Source: Paulownia fortunei
Taxonomy: Eukaryota; Streptophyta; Magnoliopsida; Lamiales; Paulowniaceae
Reading direction: 5' to 3'
Length of the DNA stretch: 64,000 bases
Assembly: GCA_019321725.1 (NCBI GenBank)
Contig: CM033114.1
Coordinates: forward strand, 20,167,797 to 20,231,796
The notes under the pieces were generated by a model. The model worked only from the letters and a program-made list of their open reading frames with translations. It ran no database searches and was not told the DNA's origin. Below are positions 56,222-64,000 of the stretch, piece after piece. Position numbers and translations under genes: made by a program. Positions within the stretch are counted from its first letter, which is position 1; each line of letters begins with the position of its first letter.

Positions 56222-56644
56222 TTATTGCCAAATAAATCTTTTTGTTAGGTTTTTTGGAGGATAATAGCCTGAGAAATATATACCATCGCTCTTCACTGCC
56301 CAGTAACATTCATCATCAGTACATCGATTGCCTTGCCAATTATCATTAAAAGCGTCAAAAGCTACGCTCTTCTGACCCCACCACAAATGGCAAAAGAACA
56401 ATGTATTATACATATTCTCACAAAATCCAAAGTGAAAATCTCTATTTGTTGGAAGTGTCCAACGTCCTAAATCATTACTTTTTGATGCACAATGCAATAA
56501 CAATATAGGTGAGTTCTGTGGTAGATTGTTGACAACATGAACCTCAATGTGTCGAAAAGGAAACAAACATTTGTGTTTTTGTGAGGCCAGTGTTTGGAGA
56601 AAAAGGGGCATCAAGATAAAAATTGGTAATAGATATTTGATCAT
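56222..56644 (-). CDS. S-protein homologue (plant self-incompatibility S1 family), copy 2
   Basis: A single-exon gene of 140 codons and a close paralogue of copy 1, at roughly four of five residues identical by eye. The signal peptide (1-21) has the hydrophobic run IFILMPLFLQTL. All six cysteines of copy 1 are kept (26, 52, 75, 85, 108, 113). The family motifs VVNNL, LLLHCASK, FHFGFC, FFCHLWWG, CYW and DGIYFSGYYPP are also kept. The differences cluster in the loops (residues 55-65, 76-80, 96-104), as expected for a family under relaxed or diversifying selection outside the fold. The product is probably secreted. Length, motifs and an uninterrupted frame all suggest a working gene. Confidence 0.92.
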   Translation of the reverse strand: MIKYLLPIFILMPLFLQTLASQKHKCLFPFRHIEVHVVNNLPQNSPILLLHCASKSNDLGRWTLPTNRDFHFGFCENMYNTLFFCHLWWGQKSVAFDAFNDNWQGNRCTDDECYWAVKSDGIYFSGYYPPKNLTKRFIWQ

Positions 56645-57726
56645 TGTATAATTCTAGTTGCTTGCTAGATATGATATATGATTTTTGAGATGTAAGTTTT
56701 TCTTATGAACGAAATTATTTTATATGCTTGAACTATTTCAAAAGTTTAAAAGGTTTTCGAAGTCAAACAAATTGAAGCAATTCAATTGCGATTAATATAA
56801 CCAAATATATTAATCTCATATGTGAGTGAAATTTGACGTCAAACTCTCATAATCCATGGAGAAATTTCTCAAATTGTAACGCGTAGATCTTAATTTACCA
56901 TAAAAGAAACTAAATTATGTAATAGATTTGGATAATCGACATCAGATTATGCTTATTCAAATCAATCTTGTAAATCTGAAAAATAAAAGATCAATTTCCA
57001 TAACAATGTGGATTGCAAAAATCAGTTAATAGAGTTTAAACCCAAAACACCTTGTTATTATTAAGTTGTGAGAAATCCCTTTAAGTTACATTTGGATGTA
57101 GGGCGTTTGATTTGAAAAAGTATGAAACTGAAAGTTCAAAGTAACTCTAATATTAGGTAAATTTAAAATTTTTAAACTCGTACACAATAAGACCGTAACA
57201 TTACAGTTCATAACGACACAAAAAAGCTTCCATAATCATATCATACCCAAGCAGAAGCACAAAATTTCCAATTAACTCATTTTAAGATATAGAAAATCTC
57301 TTATTGCATGATTAAGAGACGTATCGAAAATCTTACAATCAAATTGAAAAAGATATCATAATCAAATCTCCTATGTTAACTCCTTGAATTCAAAGCTTTA
57401 CCTTCAGATGAAGTTTTCTAGAAACGCCTTTTGCTCCAAGAATCCACTAATTAACTATCTAGCATAAAAAATTTAGTAATGGTGAGCAGTATAATCAATA
57501 TGCAATTCCTAGAACCCTTGTAGTAATACATGGGAATGTAGATCAATTAACAAAGCAATTTTCATGGAGACAATCAATATTTACCAAATTCAAAGCAAAT
57601 CAATCCACTGGCAAATAATACGACCACTATTATAGTCCGTGATATGAGATATCAGTTAATGGCTATCATCCATGGTTTAAAGCAAAAACTCCAGCTATAC
57701 TCCTACTAGTTCAAAAATAAAAAATA

Positions 57727-58847
57727 GGGTTAATCTCACTCTACTCCCTCTACTTTTGTTAAGTATCACTTTATCCTCTTATACTCTCAATTGTCTCTTG
57801 TACTCTCATTATATCTTACTTTACTCCCTTGTACTATTATGGTCTCACATTACCCCCTTGTACTCTAAAAAAATTAACCAAATTATCCTCACCAATTATT
57901 TATAGTAAAATACTTTAAAAAGTTCAAAAAATAATAAATTTGTATTTATATTCTAATATTTTTTCAACTTAATTAATAACACTTAACATTGAATTCATTT
58001 TAAATTTTATTATTCTTAAAGTTTAATAGTTATTTTTTATAAATATAGTTCCCATTAAATTTCTACATCGTATGATATTCTTTATTAGTTAATACATTTT
58101 ACTTATAAATTTTCTACTTATCATAAATATATAAGATATTTCTAAAAAGTATTTTGTTAAATAGATAAAATCTAGAAATAAATTTCTCATTGTTAATGGA
58201 ATTAATAAAATTTTGTAAAAATAATTTTAAATTAAAAAAAGTTATTTTTAGGTATAATTTAATACCATTAACTAAATTATAAATAGTCTAATTATCGTAA
58301 TTAATAGATATTATGTTCTATTTAAAAAAATAACAGTCATTTTACTAATTAATTTTATTACTATTACTTAATTGTAATGATTATTTTTGAATTTAACATA
58401 GTTTCTATGAACTTATGATAATTTTATTAATAATAAAAAAATTATCAATTCATAAGTAAAGTGTATTAACTAATAAAATATTTTCTACTATATACTAATT
58501 TGATAAGAACTATGTTAAATTAAAAACTAACTGTTAAAATTTAAGTACAATAAAATTTTAAATAAATTTAATGTCAAGTATTAATTAATCAAATCAAAAA
58601 AATGATTAAAACATAAATATAAATCTATTAATTTTAGAACATTTTAAAGTATTTTACTATAAATAATAGGTAAGGGTAATTTGGTTATTTTTTTTAGAGT
58701 ACAAGGGAATAAAATGAGATAATGAGAGTATAAGTGGGTAAAATGAGATAGAATGAAAGTACAAAAAGGTAAAATGAGACAATTGATAATATAAGGAGTA
58801 AAATAATACTTAACAATAATAGAGAGAAGTAAAATAAAATTTACCCT
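57727..58847. mobile_element. Fold-back (long inverted-repeat) DNA element with 9-bp target duplication, MULE-like
   Basis: The 1,121-bp element begins GGGTTAATC and ends ATTTACCC. Its two halves are imperfect inverted copies along nearly the whole length. For example, GTTAAGTAT, CAATTGTCTC, CCCTTGTACTCTAAAAAAA, GTAAAATACTTTAAAA and TTATTAGTTAATACA in the left arm each recur as reverse complements in order in the right arm. Flanks are TAAAAAATA (57,718-57,726) and TTAAAAATA (58,848-58,856), a 9-bp duplication with one mismatch, which fits Mutator-like elements. There is no transposase. A transcript through it would form a hairpin with arms of about 500 bases. Confidence 0.82.
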
Positions 58848-59741
58848 TAAAAATATTTGAAACTAGTTTTTAATGCCAACAAAATCCTCAAAAAAGTGCT
58901 CACGACAACATACAAGCCAATACGAAGGTTTAACAATAACATTATCTATCTTCATGTAAAAAAAAAAAAACAAGCAATGCAAAAGTCCAACTTTCCTCAA
59001 GCTATCACAAAATAATCTTTTTAAAAGCTTGATCAAGTTGTTCAAAATACTTTTTGTCTATCAAAAAATGAAAATATTTTATTTTCATTTGTTTTCAAAA
59101 ATAAAGAATCCGAGAAAATGAATGGGAAATTAATTGTCAAATGTTTAACAATATCATTAAAAAAAAATGATAACAAAGGATAAAAAACAGAAAATTCTCA
59201 AAATCTACTTATATATTATAGAAGATATAACATGCTTTCTTAGGATTTATTGAGTATGATAAATATGAATTTGTTTTAAATTTATACTCTTTCAAAAGGA
59301 TATCTGTTGACTGACGTATCTTATGCCCTAAACATCAAAATAAAGATTGTTGCTTTTTCTTTTTTTTTTTTCTGATCTCAATCTAAAGAAATTATATATT
59401 TTAAAAAAAAAGATTTAATTTTTTATGAAAGGCACCACATAACATAAGTGCACCAATCAATGGCAATGATTGAAACATTGAAGGTGCCACTTCAAATTAA
59501 AAGCGCCACCTTATATGACGCTCTAAAAACAATTATTTTTAGTCAAAAGCCTTGATCACTGGGCTTGTCTATTAGATGACAGCAAATATTGAGGGATACT
59601 AAATGTAATTATTCAAATTTGAGAGGGTGTATTCGTATTATACCAATCCTCATAGAAGATCTCTGTAATTATCCCTATTGCAAAATTTGAAGTGAGGAAG
59701 CCTCAAGAAACAAAAATTAAATAGGTAAATGTTAATTTAAA

Positions 59742-60175
59742 GGGTATTTGGCTGAACTTATAAACTTTTCAAAACATCTTATAAGTTGTTTAAAACATCT
59801 TATAAGTTGTTTAACAATTTATAAGCTATTTAATAATTTATAAGTTCTTAAAAAATGTTTGGTAATTTTTTTCTAAAAGAGCTTATAAAATAAAATAAAA
59901 AAGTTGTTTGAGAGCTTATAAGCTCCTAAAAAAAAAGTACCTCCACCCCAACTTATTTTCAAATTAAGATTTTATTTTAACAAATTCCTTTAATTTTAAC
60001 AGTTTTAATTACAAAATTGTCATTACTAACATCTTAAAAGCTCTATGATCTTATTTTATCCAAACACTTCAACAACTTATTTTTAAAATAAGATCCAACA
60101 CCTTATAAACTCCAAAAATATTTTATAAAATATAGGAGCTTATAAGATGTTTTAAATAAATTTAGCCAAACACCC
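59742..60175. mobile_element. MITE with TTTGGCT terminal inverted repeats
   Basis: About 434 bp. The left end reads GGGTATTTGGCTGAACTTAT and the reverse complement of the right end reads GGGTGTTTGGCTAAATTTAT. The inverted similarity continues inward through ACATCTTATAAG and AGGAGCTTATAAG-like blocks. The GGGTGTTTGG ends are common among plant hAT MITEs. I could not find a clean 8-bp target duplication, so the exact ends and superfamily are uncertain. There is no coding capacity. Confidence 0.65.
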
Positions 60176-61689
60176 TCTTAGCTTAGAGATAAATTTTTAA
60201 AAATAATCCAAGCAAGATAGTAATTATCTTAATAAATTACATATCTCATCTTAGAACATAACAAGTTTCAAACTGCTCTTATTTTTCACCACTGTTCACA
60301 AAGACATTACCAAAATTTACAAAGTAGAAGCAGGGAGAAAGAAAACTTGAGGCAAATAGGCCAATCAAGACATCAAAAAAGTAATTTTCTATTGAAAGTT
60401 TTAAGGCCACTTGGGCTTCCATTGGAATTTTTTATTTTAGCATTTTACCATACAAAAATAAATTAAAAGTATTCTACCTTCTCAATTTACATTCATTATA
60501 ATATTTCATCTTCACATCAAATTTTCACTTAAAATTATTTGTCAGCCATCATTGTGCTTTTTTTTCTCATCTTTACCGCTCAAAAGCCAAACAAAAGGTT
60601 TGATAATAATTTTCTGATATTGTCAATGGTAAAAATAAGGCAAATTATGTTACTTTTACTGTAAATAATATTAGTTGCAGTACGAAAAATATGTTAAATA
60701 GTTACGAATAGTAGATTGAAATAGTGTATATCACGCCGATCGGAAAATTGAATTTCAACTACTATTTAACTATATAAATACTATATTCGCCATCGTTATT
60801 ATCCGCTACCACTTAGATTTTTTCTCAACCATTGATATTATTTGTAGCAAAAATATTAATATTTGTCATGTTTTTATCATTGATAGTAATAAAAAAAAAA
60901 TTATGAATTTTTTTATTTTGACTTTGAGTGAGAAAGAGGGGAAAAGATGAATGATGGTGTTCCAGTGAAGATTTGATCAGAAAATATATATTATTTTTTT
61001 AGCTTTTTTTTTTGGAGTGAGAGGGGATAAAAGTGTTATAATAAATATAAGTTAGATAAATTAATTTTAATTTTGTTATGATAAAGTACTAAAATAGTAA
61101 AATTTGAGAGATTGAGTGCCATTTAATCACCACCATTCCGCAATTTTTTGATTTATCAAATGGAATCAATTCTTATCTAATTTCACTCCTCAATCAAACC
61201 TGACTCTCATATGAAATTAATCCAACAATTGCATCCATGTTTACCTTAATTACGAGAAGAAAAGTGGAAGGGATAAGGAATGCGTTGTATTTTAAATAAG
61301 ATTTTCTTATTCTTTCCTTTTTCTTTTTCTTTTTTAACATCTTAAACTACAATTTAGCCACTGAACAATTTGGTCAGTTAAGCCCCAGCCAAACTTTAAT
61401 CAATTGCAAATTGACCCAGATAGAATTCACGCAATTAACCCTAAATAATTCTCAAGTGTAATGGATTCCAAGTCAATAAATCTTAACTCAAAGGCTCCCC
61501 ATAAAGGTTTGCAATTTTAGTCGATTGAAATTCATGAAAATATAGAAATTGTAATCAAACAATTTTATTTATTCTTAAATAGTGGGGTGTCATAGTACAC
61601 CGATCTTATATGAAAAATATGGCTAGAAACAAAAATTGTAGACAAATTTAATGTTACTCATACATTATTGTCATCAACTAATTTACTAA

Positions 61690-62600
61690 GTTTATGACAA
61701 CAATTTTTTTTGCCTTATTACATATTTAAGATCTTGAAACTTATTATTGACTAAAATAGATAGTCTTGTATTGTTTATTCCAAAAAAAAAAACCTTTTTG
61801 TTAGGTTTTTTGGAGTGTAATATTCTGATAAATAAATATCGTCACTCTTTACTACCCAGTTGCGCTCATCATCAGTACACCTATTGCCTTTCCAACTATC
61901 ATCATAAACGTCAAAAGCTATGTTTTTCTTATACCCCCAAAGATGACAAAAGAACAAGGTATTAAATGAATTCTTGAAAATCTTTATTTGTTGGAAGTGT
62001 GTGATATCCTAAACATCATCTTTTGATGCGCAGTGCAAAAACAACTATGAAGAATTTCGGGGGAAATTGTTGACGATATGAACCTCATAGTATTGGAGAG
62101 GGAAAAAAAATATTTGTATTTTTGTGAGGCCATTGCTCGGAGAAGAAAAGGCACAAGGACAAAAAAAGTTAATAGATATTTGATCATGGTACAATACAAA
62201 TTTGCATGCTAGAGAATGATATATGATTTTTGGCATTAAGTTTTGCTTGTGAATGGAATTATTTTATATGCTTGAACTTATTTCAAAAGATTAACACGGT
62301 TTTGTAAACCAAATAAATCACAAGTAATTCAAATACGATTAATACAACCAATTATATTATCCAATACATGATATTGAAATATAAAATGTCAAACTCTCAT
62401 TGTCCATGGAGAAGTTTTTCAAATTGTAATAAGTAGGTCTTAATTTAGCCTCAAGGAAACTAAATTATGTAATAGATTTTGCGAAATCAAAGTCAGCATT
62501 ATGCTTATTCAAAAAAATTATGTAAATATTAATAAGAATAATTTCCATAACAATGTGGATTGCAAAAATCAGTTATTAGCCTAAAACACCTTGTTATAGT
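61690..62600. repeat. Duplicated segment, unit 3 (carries decayed SPH copy 3)
   Basis: Only the SPH gene and short flanks are recognisable. The downstream flank has GCCTTATTACATATTTAAG and ACTAAAATAGA as in the other units. The upstream flank contains ATTATTTTATATGCTTGAAC, TCCATGGAGAA, AAACTAAATTATGTAATAGA and CATAACAATGTGGATTGC, matching unit 2 most closely. Confidence 0.65.
61775..62187 (-). pseudogene. Decayed S-protein homologue, copy 3
   Basis: The start ATG (62,187-62,185) and signal peptide (MIKYLLTFFVLVPFLL) resemble copies 1 and 2, but the frame is broken several times. After SQKYKYFF the matching sequence (YYEVHIVNN) continues in another frame. About 16 bases are missing in the region that encodes FHFEFC in copy 1. 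The C-terminal part (FFCHLW to KNLTKR) is again in a different frame. Cysteine 26 is replaced by Tyr, cysteine 113 by Arg, cysteine 75 lies in the deletion, and the tandem Trp of FFCHLWW is lost. No secreted S-protein can be made from it. The long open pieces show the decay is moderate. Confidence 0.88.
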
Positions 62601-64000
62601 TAGTTGCAAGAAACAACCTTAGATTTTATAATGAAGAAATAAATTTGAAAAATATAATACTCAAACCAAAAAAATTATTTTTAATTAACAACAAAAGGTC
62701 AAATTGACAAATTTATCAAACTCTTCCATGTAAAAGAATAGGCAAGAACTATAATTTCACGAAAAAAATCCCAAATTGTTTTGTGGTTGACCTGATGAAC
62801 AAGAGCAATCCACTTCTTTAAATATATCTTTGCTTTTGTAAAACTGAAGTTTTTTCTAATAAATTTTCTTTCTTTGTTTGGGGAAAGTGAAACATTTTTT
62901 ATTTTATCAGTGGAAATGATTGATGTAATTTATTTTTAAAGAAAATTACATTTTAGGGATATTTTCTAGTGTAAATATCTTTTCATATAATCTTTTGTTT
63001 GATTAATAGTGTCACATTAAGGTTTATATTATTACATGTTGTTACATATTAATGTAATGATGAAAAAATATATTTATATTAAGGTAATGATTGTAAGATG
63101 TAAATATATATATATATATATATATATGAAGGTATATAATAATTGGAATACATATATACATATTGTAATAATTAGAATTTTTTCAAATATTTTGGAAAAA
63201 GAGGAAAAATATTTGGAAAGAAAAATCTATCAAATATTGGGTCTTACTTCTGAAGGAATGAAAACATTCCCCTAAAAGAACGCTAAACATATCTTTTCAC
63301 AATTTTAGTACTTATGGTCCTATAACATTGTTAAGTACAACATCTGAAGTGATGAATTTCAATAGATAGAAAAGAAAGGACTATGCACTACTAATGTTGT
63401 AGATAGATTATTTTCATAACATGTGCTATTTGAATTTATCGTACTATATTATATTTTCTTAATTCGATTTATTTAATTTATTTCATAGTAGACTCTTCCT
63501 CGATCTGATCGTTCTTTAGAGAAAATTCACGATTAGCCAATCTATACAACTTTTATCTTCTAAAAATTCGTTATAGTAGAAAAATCTAATATTGGAGAGA
63601 ATAAAGTTTAAATACCACTAATTTTGCTTTATCTTTTCCAAATCGCATATTGTCAATTCAGTCATATCAAAATTATTTAGAATAAATATAAACCCTTTAA
63701 AATAAAAAGAGTGAATGATCAATCTTTTATAGTCCTTACATCATTGTGTGAACCTCTCCAATGATAAATCATGGAAAATAAAATAAAATCTGATGGCAAA
63801 TACATCAATTTACCACTTGTATCATTATATTTGAGTGCATCTAGTGGAAAACTTTAGTTTTGTAGAGCTACTGAAGCTACCCATGAAATTCAAGGAAATA
63901 AAATTAATGTCACAAATTTGTGAAAGATACATAGTAAGATTTTATTTATGATCCTTTGCCTGTACAATTTGGAAATACATTTTGTTGCTTATATAGACAT
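62600..64000. other. AT-rich right end of the window
   Basis: No gene is supported. A TA microsatellite lies at about 63,104-63,127. The open frame at 63,036-63,275 runs over this microsatellite and translates to Ile/Tyr low complexity, so it is rejected. Confidence 0.6.

Larger units (their letters stand above)
52555..57030. repeat. Duplicated segment, unit 2 (carries SPH copy 2)
   Basis: Aligns in the same order with unit 1 (48,628-52,200), interrupted by an insertion of about 1.67 kb at 52,857-54,525. It includes a TTTC microsatellite (52,665-52,686) and a GA/G-rich tract (55,391-55,451) that is shorter in unit 1. Confidence 0.6.

Overview
This is nuclear chromosomal DNA from a flowering plant, most likely a eudicot. 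The evidence is long AT-rich intergenic DNA, short exons with GT-AG introns, plant-specific gene families (chloroplast-type GET3, plant half-size ABCG transporters, S-protein homologues), and plant transposon remnants including MITEs and a solo LTR. An asterid of the Lamiales type is a guess, not shown by the sequence. No CRISPR array, rRNA or convincing tRNA gene was seen.

Layout. (1) 1-5,625: AT-rich intergenic DNA with microsatellites and one GC-richer, coding-like fragment near 3.6 kb. (2) 5,626-30,289: a direct tandem pair of ABCG24/ABCG28-like transporter genes on the + strand. Each has 14 exons in the same places and phases. Copy 1 splices to an uninterrupted 1,113-codon frame. Copy 2 is equally conserved but has a net +1-base shift in exon 8, so as written it ends after 403 codons. 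(3) 31,956-39,433: a complete 11-exon chloroplast-type GET3 (ArsA-family) ATPase on the - strand. Its 410-aa product carries a Ser-rich transit peptide, and one intron is GC-AG. (4) 40,869-45,673: a two-exon DNL-type zinc-finger protein gene (Zim17/HEP family, mitochondrial) on the - strand. Its 4.2-kb intron holds a 2.2-kb solo LTR with a perfect 5-bp target-site duplication, and exon 2 has a one-base frame discrepancy. (5) 45.7-62.6 kb: a gene-poor array of three S-protein homologue (SPH) copies on the - strand. Two are intact, intronless and 140 codons long. The third is a decayed pseudogene. They sit in diverged duplicated segments with transposon insertions between and within them. (6) 57,727-58,847: a nearly whole-length inverted-repeat (fold-back) element with 9-bp flanking duplications. 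(7) The right end is AT-rich with nothing recognised.

The genes do not form one pathway. The two ABCG copies arose from one ancestor by tandem duplication, and so did the SPH copies. The GET3 and DNL genes are ordinary single-copy organelle housekeeping genes between them. I found no new multi-gene system. The most notable signals are the frame lesion in the second ABCG gene, the frame discrepancy in the DNL gene, the long fold-back element, the two hAT-type MITEs that account for about 1.1 kb of one ABCG intron, and the birth-and-death pattern of the SPH array.
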